A stretch of DNA of 64,000 nucleotides. It comes from an uncultured bacterium. Lineage in GTDB: Bacteria > Bacillota > Bacilli > Lactobacillales > Lactobacillaceae. The notes beneath the pieces were generated by a model. That model saw only the letters and a program-made list of their open reading frames with translations, was not told where the DNA came from and searched no databases. The first letter of the stretch is position 1; each line of letters opens with the position of its first letter. This document shows, piece after piece, positions 41,573 through 50,603 of this stretch. Location: assembly GCA_905214545.1 (NCBI GenBank), contig CAJMMO010000002.1, positions 310,001 to 374,000 on the forward strand, written 5' to 3'. The translations under genes were made by a program, and so were the position numbers.

Positions 41573-43102
41573 TTATCCCTCTTTCTTTACGTGCTCACCA
41601 GTCATCAGCAGACCCAACTCTTTCTCGTTGGTGTGTGCCGGGTCGACTTCGCCGGAGATCTTGCCGTCGTGGACAACCAGGATGCGGTCGGACATCTGTA
41701 AAATTTCATCCAATTCAAAGGAGACAAGCAAGATAGCCTTGCCTGCTGCTCTTTGATTAAGCAGGTGCTTGTGGATGGCTTCGATGGCGCCGACGTCCAG
41801 ACCACGAGTTGGCTGGAAGGCAATAATCAAGTCGCTGTCGCGGTCCAGCTCACGGGCGATGATCGCCTTCTGCTGGTTACCACCTGACAGCTCGCCCGCC
41901 TTGAGCATTTCACCGGTGGTACGAACGTCGAATTCCTTGATTAATTCACGGGCGTGACTGCGGATGGCCTTGTCGTTTAAAAAGCCGTGCTTTGAATAAG
42001 GTTCCTTGTAGTAAGTTTGCAGGGCCATGTTGTAGGCGATGCTCAGCTGCAGGATCAAGCCGTACTTCTGCCGGTCGGCAGGGATGTGGGAGACACCTAA
42101 TTCGGTAATCTCGCGCACCTTCTTGTTGGTCATGTCTTGACCTTTGATGGTGACAGTACCGCTGTCAACCTTGCGCAGGCCGGTGATGGCTTCGACCAGT
42201 TCACTCTGGCCGTTGCCGTCGATGCCGGCGATCCCGACAACTTCCCCTGCCCGCAGGTTGAAGGTCATGCCCTTAACTGCAGGCAGCTTGCGTGCGTCGC
42301 GGACCTTTAAGTCCTTGACTGACAAGATTTCTTTGCCGATCTTTGGGGCAGCTTTTGCCAAATTGAAAGTAACGTGGCGGCCAACCATCATTTCTGCTAA
42401 TTGTTCGTCATCAGCGCTAGCAACATCGATCGTGTCGATACTCTTACCGTGGCGGATAACAGTAACACGGTCGGCTGATTCTTTAATTTCTTTCAGTTTG
42501 TGGGTGATCAAAATGATGGATTTGCCTTCGGCAACCAGGTTCTTCATGATCTGGATGAATTCGACGATTTCCTGCGGCGTCAAGACGGCCGTCGGTTCGT
42601 CGAAGATCAGGATGTTGGCCCCGCGGTAGAGGATCTTCAAGATCTCAACTTTTTGCTGCTGAGAAACAGTGATGTCTGCTACCTTGGCGTCAGGGTCGAT
42701 GTCAAAGCCGTAACGCTTGGACAGCTCCATGATCTTTTCCCGGGCAGCCTTGAAGTCCAGCTTGCCGCCGTGAGTCGGCTCGTGGCCCAAGATAATGTTT
42801 TCCGAAACAGTGAAGGCGTCGGCCAGCATGAAGTGCTGGTGGACCATCCCGATCCCAAGCTCTTTGGCCTTGTTAGGGTCGGAAATTTTAACCTCCTTGC
42901 CATTGACTAGGATTTGGCCCGATGTAGGTTCCAGCAGTCCGGAAAGAATGTTCATCAAAGTCGACTTGCCGGCACCGTTTTCTCCCAGCAGGGCTAAAAT
43001 TTCGCCCTTGTGGAGAGTTAAGTTAATGTCATCGTTAGCCTTAAACCCATTAAAGTCTTTGACAATATGGCGCATTTCAATAACATTTTGCGTTTTGTCC
43101 AT
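41573..43102 (-). CDS. nupA: Nucleoside ABC transporter ATPase with two nucleotide domains
   Basis: Duplicated ATPase of 509 residues, the sugar/nucleoside importer form. The first domain has Walker A GENGAGKST near 39-47. The second (from about residue 255) keeps GIDGNGQSE as a degenerate Walker A and LSGGNQQKAIIARELDRD as signature, followed by FQPTRGLDVGAIE as Walker B. It energises the two adjacent permeases. A terminator separates it from bmpA. Confidence 0.93.
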   Translation of the reverse strand: MDKTQNVIEMRHIVKDFNGFKANDDINLTLHKGEILALLGENGAGKSTLMNILSGLLEPTSGQILVNGKEVKISDPNKAKELGIGMVHQHFMLADAFTVSENIILGHEPTHGGKLDFKAAREKIMELSKRYGFDIDPDAKVADITVSQQQKVEILKILYRGANILIFDEPTAVLTPQEIVEFIQIMKNLVAEGKSIILITHKLKEIKESADRVTVIRHGKSIDTIDVASADDEQLAEMMVGRHVTFNLAKAAPKIGKEILSVKDLKVRDARKLPAVKGMTFNLRAGEVVGIAGIDGNGQSELVEAITGLRKVDSGTVTIKGQDMTNKKVREITELGVSHIPADRQKYGLILQLSIAYNMALQTYYKEPYSKHGFLNDKAIRSHARELIKEFDVRTTGEMLKAGELSGGNQQKAIIARELDRDSDLIIAFQPTRGLDVGAIEAIHKHLLNQRAAGKAILLVSFELDEILQMSDRILVVHDGKISGEVDPAHTNEKELGLLMTGEHVKKEG

Positions 43103-43123
43103 TGTTTAAAACTTTCTTTCAAA

Positions 43124-43172
43124 AAAAGCCCTTCCCACTTTTAGTATTGGAAAAAGAAGGAAGGACTTAAAA
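43124..43172 (-). terminator. Attenuating terminator between bmpA and nupA
   Basis: AAGTCCTTCC pairs with GGAAGGGCTT over a loop of about 26 nt, then a T-run. It probably allows partial readthrough so that the binding protein outnumbers the membrane parts. Confidence 0.75.
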
Positions 43173-43184
43173 TTTAGTTTTCAA

Positions 43185-44264
43185 CTATTTTGATGGGTGG
43201 GTTGGAACAGTAATCTTACCAGCTAAAATGTCTTTTCTAGCAGCTTGTACTGCGTTCCAAGCGTCAGCACTCATGTGGCCGCGGGTTACAGAAACACCGT
43301 CGTGTTCCAAGCCGTATACCAGGTGCTTGCCGCCAGGGAACTTGCCCTTGTAAGCACGGTCAGCAGTGTCCTTAACAGCGTACTTCAAGCCCTTCAGAGC
43401 TGAGGTCAGAGTGAAGTTGGACTTTTCGCCGCCCTTAGCAGTGTATTTACCTTGAGGGTCTTGGTCAGAGTCAACACCGATTACCCAAACCTTCTTGTTA
43501 GCTGGGCGAGTTTGGTTCATTGACTTAGCTTCTTGGAAGACACCGTTACCAGCGTTGCCGGCTGCGTGGTAAACAACGTCAGCCTTCTTGGCGTACATTG
43601 ATTGAGCAATTGACTTAGCCTTGTCTGCGCTAGTGAAGTTGCCGACGTATTGGTTAAGGATGGTGATGTGTTTGCCTTCCTTCTTGGCTTCATCTTTAAC
43701 ACCCTTAGTAAAACCAGCGTCGAACAAGTCGATAACAGTTGAGTGAGCACCGCCGACGAAACCAACAACGTTAGTCTTGGTAGTCTTAGCAGCAGCAACA
43801 CCGGCTAAGTATGAAGCTTCGTTACTCTTGAAAGTTACGGAGCAGATGTTCTTACCCTTGGCAACGTCGTCGATGATAACGAAGTTGTTCTTCGGGTGCT
43901 TCTTAGCAGAAGTCTTGATGGCGTCAGTCAGCATGTAGCCAACACCGTAAATAGTTTGGAATTTAGCGTTTACGGCTTGAGTCATGTTTGGCACGTAGTC
44001 AGAAGCGCTGCTGGATTCAAAGTATTGGTAACCGCCGTTGCCGCGCTTCAAACCGTGTTCCTTACCATAAGCCTTGAAACCGTTCCAAGCAGCTTCGTTG
44101 AATGAACGGTCATCAACACCGTTACTGTCAGTGATCAAGGCAATTGAGTGTTTGCTTTGCTTGCCATTAGAGCCGTTCTTTTGGCCTGAGCAGGCACTAG
44201 TGATAAGACCTAATGAAGCAAAGACAAGTCCAAATGAAAGGACTTTTTTCGTCGTAGAATTCAT
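43185..44264 (-). CDS. bmpA: BmpA-family nucleoside-binding lipoprotein
   Basis: Extracellular lipid-anchored nucleoside receptor of 359 residues. The signal ends near LGLITSAC (lipobox TSAC). The BMP/PnrA fold has ALITDSNGVDDRSFNEAAWNG near residues 42-62, VGFVGGAHSTVIDLFDAGFTKG and DVVYHAAGNAGNGVFQEAK. TTGGAGGAATTATAGCAA supports the start. TTGACA, 17 bp, TAATTT upstream is a good promoter. Confidence 0.93.
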   Translation of the reverse strand: MNSTTKKVLSFGLVFASLGLITSACSGQKNGSNGKQSKHSIALITDSNGVDDRSFNEAAWNGFKAYGKEHGLKRGNGGYQYFESSSASDYVPNMTQAVNAKFQTIYGVGYMLTDAIKTSAKKHPKNNFVIIDDVAKGKNICSVTFKSNEASYLAGVAAAKTTKTNVVGFVGGAHSTVIDLFDAGFTKGVKDEAKKEGKHITILNQYVGNFTSADKAKSIAQSMYAKKADVVYHAAGNAGNGVFQEAKSMNQTRPANKKVWVIGVDSDQDPQGKYTAKGGEKSNFTLTSALKGLKYAVKDTADRAYKGKFPGGKHLVYGLEHDGVSVTRGHMSADAWNAVQAARKDILAGKITVPTHPSK

Positions 44265-44351
44265 TTGCTATAATTCCTCCAAAATGAAACTGATAACGAA
44301 CATTTATAAATTAAAATTAGCAATTTATTAGGGGGATGTCAATATTTTGAC

Positions 44352-44384
44352 TCAATAAAAAAACGCCGTTAGCGTTGTAGCTAC
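44352..44384 (-). terminator. Terminator of the MacB-like ABC exporter gene
   Basis: CGCCGTAGC/GCTAACGGCG stem and T7 on the minus strand, about 55 bp past the stop. Confidence 0.85.
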
Positions 44385-44438
44385 GGCGATGTAAGCGATT
44401 AACAAAAATTAATGAAAAAGTGAACAAATTTCACTTGA

Positions 44439-46781
44439 TTATTGGGCTCTCAGCGCAGAAGCCGCATCCTTCTTGGCCGCCATGCGGGCCGGAATGTGGC
44501 CGCCCAGCAGGGTCAAGACGGTGGAGATAATGATCAGCCAAATTGCGTGGACCGGGTTGAGTACGGCGACGCCCTTCAGCTCCGTCACAGAGTAGAGCAG
44601 GCTGTTGATCGGGAAGGTCAAGGCGTAGGCGATGACGACGCCCAAGACGCCCGAGAAGATCCCCAGCAGGAAGGTTTCGGCGTCAAAGACGCGGGTGATG
44701 TCTCGCTTGCGGGCCCCTAAGGCCTTCAGCACGCCGATTTCACGAGTGCGCTCCAGCACTGACGTGTAGGTCAAAATGCCGATCATAATCATGGAAGTGA
44801 CAAGCGAAATGGCCGCAAAGGCGATCAGCACGGTCGTGATCCCCGTGAGCAGGCCGCCCGTCATCTGGGTGACGACGCTGGACATGTCGTTGTATTCGAT
44901 CTTATCGGCCTTGGCCTTGCCCTTGTTCCAGGCCTTCAGGTAGGCGATGACGTGGTCTTTGCTGTCGAAGTTCTTCGGGTAGATCATGATGCTGACAGGA
45001 ATCGAGCTGCCGCCCAGCATCTGCAGGGCCTGCTTTTTCTCGCTGGCATTCAGCTTGTGCCCGTTCATGACGCTGGTCTGGCTGGCCTTTTGCGCGCGCA
45101 CGATGGCCGAGTCTTTGTTTAACTTGATGACTTCGTTGCTCAAGTCCTGGCTGTAGGCAATCCCGGTCGACAAAAAGGCGGCCGCGTTCTTATTCTTCGG
45201 CTTGATGACGGCGGCAATGCGCAGGGTCAGCGCGCCTTTGTTATATAAGGACACGGACGGTTCCTGCGGGATAAAACGGCCGCCGAGCTGCTGGTAGTAG
45301 TCGTCGTTTTTAATGACCTTGAACTCCTGTCCTACGAGCTTGCCGTACTTGATATGGCTGCCTTCTTTATAAGACAGGGCGAGGTTTTGCAAAGTCCCCG
45401 GCGTCACCGAATTGCGGTTGTCTAAGACTAAGACCAGGTCCGTAGCCTTCTTTGGCCAGCTGCCCGACAGCAGCTGGTAATTTTTCTTTAAAAAAGAGTT
45501 TTCGTCGCCGTTGCGCAGGCTGGTTGGAAAGACCGGCGAGCCCATCCCCATGCTTTGGGCCTGCTTGTTTTGGACGGAAAACAGGTCGGACGTGTCGGTT
45601 TGGCCGACGTTAGAAAAAGTGACCGTGCGCGCCTTGCTGCCGCGCTTAGCCAGCATGTTGAAAGAGGCCCCGTGCATCATGGCGATGCTTGAGACATAGT
45701 CCGGGTCGATCTTTTTTACATAGCGAATAAAGGACGGCGTGATCTTGTTTTGCTTGAAGACGCTGGTGCGGAAGTCGCTTTTGACGACGGCATAGCCGCG
45801 GCTTTTCACGTTCTTGTTGCTTTCTTGGGCCTTTTGCATCTCAGCGACGTTGGTCGAAGTCTGTGCGATGGAAATCGGGTACTGGGCCAGCGTCTTTGTC
45901 ATGGTCTGGTCGATCTGCCGCTGCAGGCCGTTAGATAAGGATAAGACGATGGCGATGCTGATGATGCCGATGCTGGACGCCAGTGCCGTCAAAATCGTCT
46001 GCCCTTTTTTCGTCATGAGGTTGGTAAAGCTCAGCTTGACGCTGTTCCAATAGGACATCTTGGTTCTTTTTAATTTAAAAGAAGTCTCCTCGTCGGATTC
46101 AGCGTAAGGGTTCGAGTCGCTCGTGACCGAGCCGTCCTTAAAGTGGATGATGCGGGTCGCGTATTGTTCGGCCAGCTCGGCGTTGTGGGTGACCATGATG
46201 ACCAGGCGCTTTTTGCTGATTTCTTTGATGAGGTCCATGATCTGGACGCTGGTCTTTGAGTCCAGCGCGCCGGTCGGCTCGTCGCACAGCAGGATGTCCG
46301 GATCGCCGGCCAAGGCCCGGGCGATGGAGACGCGCTGCATCTGGCCGCCTGACAGCTGGTTCGGGTTTTTGCCGATCTGGTCGCCCAAGCCGACCTCTTT
46401 TAAGGCCTTGATGGCGCGCTTTTTGCGCTCATCCTGGCTGACGCCCGATAAGGTCATGCCGAGTTCGACGTTGGCCAAAATGGACAAGTGGCTGATCAAG
46501 TTGTAGCTTTGGAAGACAAAGCCGACGGAATTGTTGCGGTAGGCGTCCCAGTCGGTGTCTTTAAAGTCCTTTGTCGACTGGCCGCTGATGATTAAGTCGC
46601 CGCTATCGTAGTGGTCTAACCCGCCAATCACGTTTAATAACGTAGTCTTGCCGGAACCGGACGGCCCGAGGATGGCGACGAACTCGCGCGGGCGGAAGGA
46701 CAAGGAAATATCCTTCAGCGCCTCGGTGCTCGTTCCGCCCTCGTGCTGGTAAGTCTTAGTAATGTGTTTTAATTGCAGCAT
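44439..46781 (-). CDS. ABC exporter with fused ATPase and FtsX-like permease (MacB-like)
   Basis: One polypeptide of 780 residues. Residues 1-230 are an ATPase (Walker A GPSGSGKTT near 38-46, signature QLSGGQMQRVSIARAL, Walker B ILLCDEPTGALD). A first membrane helix follows near 260-285, then a long extracytoplasmic region (about 290-640), then three helices of the FtsX/MacB core (SLVTSMIMIGILTYTSVLERTREIGVLKALGARKRDITRVF). Such proteins act by mechanotransmission in peptide or drug efflux rather than classic transport. No two-component system or partner is adjacent, so the substrate is unknown. AGGAGGTTTATT supports the start. Confidence 0.88.
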   Translation of the reverse strand: MLQLKHITKTYQHEGGTSTEALKDISLSFRPREFVAILGPSGSGKTTLLNVIGGLDHYDSGDLIISGQSTKDFKDTDWDAYRNNSVGFVFQSYNLISHLSILANVELGMTLSGVSQDERKKRAIKALKEVGLGDQIGKNPNQLSGGQMQRVSIARALAGDPDILLCDEPTGALDSKTSVQIMDLIKEISKKRLVIMVTHNAELAEQYATRIIHFKDGSVTSDSNPYAESDEETSFKLKRTKMSYWNSVKLSFTNLMTKKGQTILTALASSIGIISIAIVLSLSNGLQRQIDQTMTKTLAQYPISIAQTSTNVAEMQKAQESNKNVKSRGYAVVKSDFRTSVFKQNKITPSFIRYVKKIDPDYVSSIAMMHGASFNMLAKRGSKARTVTFSNVGQTDTSDLFSVQNKQAQSMGMGSPVFPTSLRNGDENSFLKKNYQLLSGSWPKKATDLVLVLDNRNSVTPGTLQNLALSYKEGSHIKYGKLVGQEFKVIKNDDYYQQLGGRFIPQEPSVSLYNKGALTLRIAAVIKPKNKNAAAFLSTGIAYSQDLSNEVIKLNKDSAIVRAQKASQTSVMNGHKLNASEKKQALQMLGGSSIPVSIMIYPKNFDSKDHVIAYLKAWNKGKAKADKIEYNDMSSVVTQMTGGLLTGITTVLIAFAAISLVTSMIMIGILTYTSVLERTREIGVLKALGARKRDITRVFDAETFLLGIFSGVLGVVIAYALTFPINSLLYSVTELKGVAVLNPVHAIWLIIISTVLTLLGGHIPARMAAKKDAASALRAQ

Positions 46782-46881
46782 AATAAACCTCCTAAAAGGG
46801 GCTGCGCTTAGGCAAATAGATCTAACTTAATTATAATATAACTATATTTTTCTTACATTGAGCTTGTTTGGAGATCGACTA

Positions 46882-47529
46882 ATGAAGATACGCGATTACT
46901 TTGAAAACATTCTGGAGGGTTGCTTGGCCTTCCTATTGTATGGCCTCGTCGAAGCCTTCTACATGCGCCCGACGGCCATCGGTCAAAACAAGGGCGTCGA
47001 AACTGTCGTGCTGGCCCTGCTCACGGTAAGCGTCTTTGCCCTCATCGACTTTTTCTATCGGCGCCAGCTGAAGCGCGGCAACGACTGGTTCTTCAACAGC
47101 AAGCCCCACTTCAAGTGGCGCAGCGTGCTCATCGCGTTTGCCGGCTTTTTCCTGATCTGGGTGGCGCAATTTGCCTTCGCCCGCACGCTGGGCGGGGTCT
47201 CCAACAACCAGGCCGAGTTGAACCGGGTGCTGACGCAGAGCAGCGCCTTTAAGATCATCGTGGCCCTGATCGGCCCGATCTTTGAAGAGCTCATCTTCCG
47301 CGGCATCTTCTTCAACACCTTTTTTACCAAAGAAAATAGCCGCAACAAATGGCTGGGCATCATCTGTTCCGGCTTATTATTCGGTTTGGCGCACGAGCCG
47401 CACCTGTCGAAATTTTTAATTATTTACTGGCTCTTAGGATCAATCCTGGCCTGGGTCTACCTGCAGACCCGCGACCTGCGCTACTCGATGGCGGCGCATA
47501 TCTTAAACAACCTGCTTTCGCTACTCTGA
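46882..47529 (+). CDS. CPBP-family intramembrane metalloprotease
   Basis: Membrane protein of 215 residues with about six hydrophobic segments and Abi/CPBP motifs: EELIFRGIFFN (EExxxR) near residue 138 and GLLFGLAHEP (FxxxH) near 168-177, plus a late NN in ILNNLLSLL. Homologues cleave membrane substrates or protect against self-made bacteriocins; the target here is unknown. ATG 46882 follows TTTGGAGATCG. Transcribed away from the ABC exporter; its 3' end overlaps the next convergent gene by 9 bp. Confidence 0.85.
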   Translation: MKIRDYFENILEGCLAFLLYGLVEAFYMRPTAIGQNKGVETVVLALLTVSVFALIDFFYRRQLKRGNDWFFNSKPHFKWRSVLIAFAGFFLIWVAQFAFARTLGGVSNNQAELNRVLTQSSAFKIIVALIGPIFEELIFRGIFFNTFFTKENSRNKWLGIICSGLLFGLAHEPHLSKFLIIYWLLGSILAWVYLQTRDLRYSMAAHILNNLLSLL

Positions 47530-48672
47530 TCTGCGGATGTAGTGGCTTAAGATCAGCGGAGACAGCAGCGTCGTCACGATGATGACGATGATCAGGCTGG
47601 AGTAGATGCTGTCTGGGAAAAGGTGATGTGCGATCCCAATTTGGGCCACAATCAAAGCGACTTCGCCGCGGGAAATCATGCCCGCGCCCACGATGTTCGC
47701 TTCTTTTTTTGTAAAGCCGAAGGCCAGGCTGCTCCACTGGCCGCCCCAGAACTTCGAGACAAGCGCCAGGAGCGTCAAAACCAGGATGAAGACCAGGTTA
47801 TTAAAGAAGTCGTTAAAGGTCATAGCGAGCCCGATATCCGCGAAAAAGACCGGGATAAAGAAGGAGTAGCCGATCGCGCTGACCGACGACTTCACGTTTT
47901 CAAATTCGGACGTCTGCCGGATGGCCAGGCCGCCGAAGAAGGCGCCGACTACCGCACTCAAGCCGACGACTTCCGCCGCCCACGCCATCGTCAAAACCAA
48001 GATCAATGAGGCGATCACGACTGAATAGTTGACGGAAATCTTTTTGGCAAACTTGATAAAGTAAGGCGCCACGAACTTGTAGATCAGCCAGACGCCGACA
48101 AAGTAGGCCGCCTCCAGCAGCAGGTTCAGGCCGAAGTTGTTGGTCAGGCCCTGCTGGCCGCCTTCGTGGCTGAAGGTGGTAAAAAGGCTGAGCACGATGA
48201 CCGCCAAGATGTCGTCGACGACGGCCGCGCCCAAGATCGCAATGCCTGCGCGGGTCTGCAGCTGGTCGTTGTCGCGCAGCACTTCGACTGAGATAGACAC
48301 CGAGGTCGCCGCAAAGACGATGCCGATGAACACTGCCTCCCAGATCTTCATGCCAAAGAGCAGGCAGGCGCCGCCGATGAAGACGACCGGCAGGATGACG
48401 CCGATCGTGGCCACAGTGAAGCTGATTTTAAAGTATTTTTTTAACAGGTCCAGGTCGCTTTCCAGCCCCGCGATGAACATCAAGATGATGACGCCGAGGT
48501 TGGAAAAAATGCTGATCACGGAGTTGGGGTGGATCAGGTTGAGCAGCGCCGGCCCTAAGATGACGCCGGACAGCAGCTCGCCGATGACGCCGGGCATGTT
48601 GAAGCGCTCAAACAGCTGGGCTAAAAGTGTCGTAGTAAGTAAGATTAAGATTAAGTCGCCAATAATTTTCAT
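47521..48672 (-). CDS. CPA2-type cation/proton antiporter (Kef/NapA-like)
   Basis: Membrane transporter of 383 residues with about 11-12 hydrophobic segments. It contains LLSGVILGPALLNLI near residues 35-49 and AILGAAVVDDILAVIVLSLF near 145-165, where the DD pair is the ion-binding motif of electrogenic antiporters. Probably exchanges Na+ or K+ for protons. ATG 48672 is the first plausible start. No Shine-Dalgarno is visible and the gene begins right behind the terminator of the P-type ATPase, so a leaderless or weakly translated mRNA is possible. Confidence 0.82.
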   Translation of the reverse strand: MKIIGDLILILLTTTLLAQLFERFNMPGVIGELLSGVILGPALLNLIHPNSVISIFSNLGVIILMFIAGLESDLDLLKKYFKISFTVATIGVILPVVFIGGACLLFGMKIWEAVFIGIVFAATSVSISVEVLRDNDQLQTRAGIAILGAAVVDDILAVIVLSLFTTFSHEGGQQGLTNNFGLNLLLEAAYFVGVWLIYKFVAPYFIKFAKKISVNYSVVIASLILVLTMAWAAEVVGLSAVVGAFFGGLAIRQTSEFENVKSSVSAIGYSFFIPVFFADIGLAMTFNDFFNNLVFILVLTLLALVSKFWGGQWSSLAFGFTKKEANIVGAGMISRGEVALIVAQIGIAHHLFPDSIYSSLIIVIIVTTLLSPLILSHYIRRSE

Positions 48673-48683
48673 AATATTTTTAT

Positions 48684-48728
48684 TTAAACAAAAAAAGCCA
48701 GGGAGGTACAAACTTCCTTGGCTTTTTT
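48684..48728 (-). terminator. Terminator of the P-type ATPase gene
   Basis: AAAAAAGCCAAGGAAG and CTCCCTGGCTTTTTTT form a stem with flanking A/T runs, directly behind the stop at 48733. Confidence 0.85.
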
Positions 48729-48732
48729 TAAT

Positions 48733-50556
48733 TTACGCTTTTGCGCCGGTCTGCTTAGGATTCTTTGGTTCAGTCTTTGCAAGCAGGGCCAGCAGGATGG
48801 TGATCACGTCGACCACTTCCTGCAGGATGGCGCCGAACAGAACTGGGATGACACCGGTTGAGGCGATCAGCTCGATGACGATGACCACGCTGATGGCGGT
48901 TAAGACGTCTACGTTGGCCACCTTCATGGTGTGCTTGGAAATAGCGACCGCGTCGTTAACCTTGGACAGGTCGTTGACCATGATGACTGCGTCGGCACTT
49001 TCGCTGGCGGCAGTAGCACCGGCGGCACCCATGGCGATGCCGACATCGGCAGCGGTCAGACTAGGCGCGTCGTTGACGCCGTCGCCGACCATGACGACTG
49101 GCCGCTGGTCAGCAGGCACTTCGCGGATGGCCGCAATCTTTTGTGCCGGCAGCAGGTCGTGGCGGATGTCGTCCACGCCTGCGGCCTTGCCGATGGTGTC
49201 AGCCACGTCCTTGTGGTCGCCAGTCAGCATCATGATGTGCTTGACGCCCTGTCTGTGCAGGGTAGCAATGGTTTCGGCGGTTTCAGGACGCAACTTGTCC
49301 TTGAAGGTTACGTAGCCTGCAAATTCGCCGTCAATTGAAATGTAGATGGCGGTAGCACCGGCGTCGATTTTTTCGTGGTCGGGTGCGACAAAGGACAGCT
49401 TGCCGACCTTGACGGCCTTGCCGTCGACAGTGGCTGCAACACCCTGGCCGGTAGTTTCGGATAAGTCGGACACCGGCAGCAGGTCCTTTTTATCAGTGTT
49501 CTTAACTAATGAAGAAGCGATGATGTGGTTTGACTGCTGTTCAGCACTGGCAGCCAGAACTTGCATCTCGTGTTCTGAGTACTTGTCGTTGACAGCGACG
49601 ATCTTGTTGATGATCAGTTCGTTGCGCGTCAGGGTACCGGTCTTGTCAAAGGCAAAAGTCTTGGCCCGGTCCAGTTTTTCCAAGCTGGTCCCTGACTTCA
49701 CGATGATGTGGTGCTTGGACATGGAGCTCATGCCGGAAACGATGGCCACTGGGGCAGCCAGCAGCAATGGACATGGGCTGGCAACGGCCATAACTTCGAC
49801 GAAGTTGACCGGGTTGCCGGAAATAAGCCAAGCGGCAATACCAATTACCAGGGAAATAATCGTAAATGGGACCGCGTACCGGTCGGCCATCTTAACGAAC
49901 TTAGCCGGCTGGGCTTGCGAGGTCTTAACTAATTCGACGATTCTCTGGTATTCAGAGTCGGCGGCCTTCTTAGTGACCTTCATCTCGACGGCATTGTCGC
50001 CGTTGATTGAACCAGACATCAGGCTTTCGCCTTCGCCTCTTTCAACCGGCACTGATTCACCGGTCAGAGATGATTGGTCAAAGCTGGAGTTGCCCTTGGT
50101 GATCACACCGTCGACAGGAACTTGGCTGCCCGGCTTGATCAAGACCATGTCGCCGACGAGCAGGTCCTCAACTTTGACTTCCTGCACCGTCCCGTTGACC
50201 AGCTTTGAGGCCATGCGGGGCGAGTGGTCCAGCAAGGACCGCAATTCCTTGTCGGCTTGCGAAGCAGCGTAGTCTTCCAGCGACTCGCCGCCAGTCAGCA
50301 TGAACAGGATCATAAAGGCTGCCCAGTACTGTCTGATCATCATGGTCGAAACGACGGCGATGATGGCCAGCAAGTCGACGCCGAACTTGCCTTCTTTCAG
50401 AGTCTGGATCATTTCCCAGACCATGCTCAGGGCAAGCAGCGCACCGGCAATATCAATCACAATTTCCGCCCACAGCGGCTGGTGGAAGGCAACTTCTAAG
50501 ATAGCTGCGACGATCCCAATCGCAATGACGGATAAAAACTTCCATTGGTGTTTCAT
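48733..50556 (-). CDS. P1B-type heavy-metal ATPase, SPC subtype
   Basis: Metal-transporting P-type ATPase of 607 residues with no N-terminal HMA domain. The metal-binding membrane motif is SPCPLLLAAP near residues 260-270, phosphorylation motif DKTGTLTRN near 305-313, TGD in MLTGDHKDVA, hinge GDGVNDAPSL near 495. SPC in place of CPC, with the short N-terminus, fits the P1B-4 group (cobalt, zinc, cadmium or ferrous iron export), though the HEGG motif of that group is not seen in the last helices. Metal specificity cannot be fixed from sequence. TATACT lies upstream. Confidence 0.88.
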   Translation of the reverse strand: MKHQWKFLSVIAIGIVAAILEVAFHQPLWAEIVIDIAGALLALSMVWEMIQTLKEGKFGVDLLAIIAVVSTMMIRQYWAAFMILFMLTGGESLEDYAASQADKELRSLLDHSPRMASKLVNGTVQEVKVEDLLVGDMVLIKPGSQVPVDGVITKGNSSFDQSSLTGESVPVERGEGESLMSGSINGDNAVEMKVTKKAADSEYQRIVELVKTSQAQPAKFVKMADRYAVPFTIISLVIGIAAWLISGNPVNFVEVMAVASPCPLLLAAPVAIVSGMSSMSKHHIIVKSGTSLEKLDRAKTFAFDKTGTLTRNELIINKIVAVNDKYSEHEMQVLAASAEQQSNHIIASSLVKNTDKKDLLPVSDLSETTGQGVAATVDGKAVKVGKLSFVAPDHEKIDAGATAIYISIDGEFAGYVTFKDKLRPETAETIATLHRQGVKHIMMLTGDHKDVADTIGKAAGVDDIRHDLLPAQKIAAIREVPADQRPVVMVGDGVNDAPSLTAADVGIAMGAAGATAASESADAVIMVNDLSKVNDAVAISKHTMKVANVDVLTAISVVIVIELIASTGVIPVLFGAILQEVVDVITILLALLAKTEPKNPKQTGAKA

Positions 50557-50603
50557 GTTTATCCCCCTTTTTCACTCATTCACAAGGCTTAGTATAACAC
50601 TTT

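Noticed and set aside
44291..44306. PurR box-like ACGAACATT upstream of bmpA
   Set aside because: At least two mismatches to the PurBox and no second box at the required spacing; cannot be told from chance.
48137..50272. Long open frames of 392 and 308 codons on the plus strand opposite the antiporter and metal ATPase genes
   Set aside because: They are antisense shadows created by the GC-rich third positions of the real minus-strand genes; they lack family motifs and ribosome sites.
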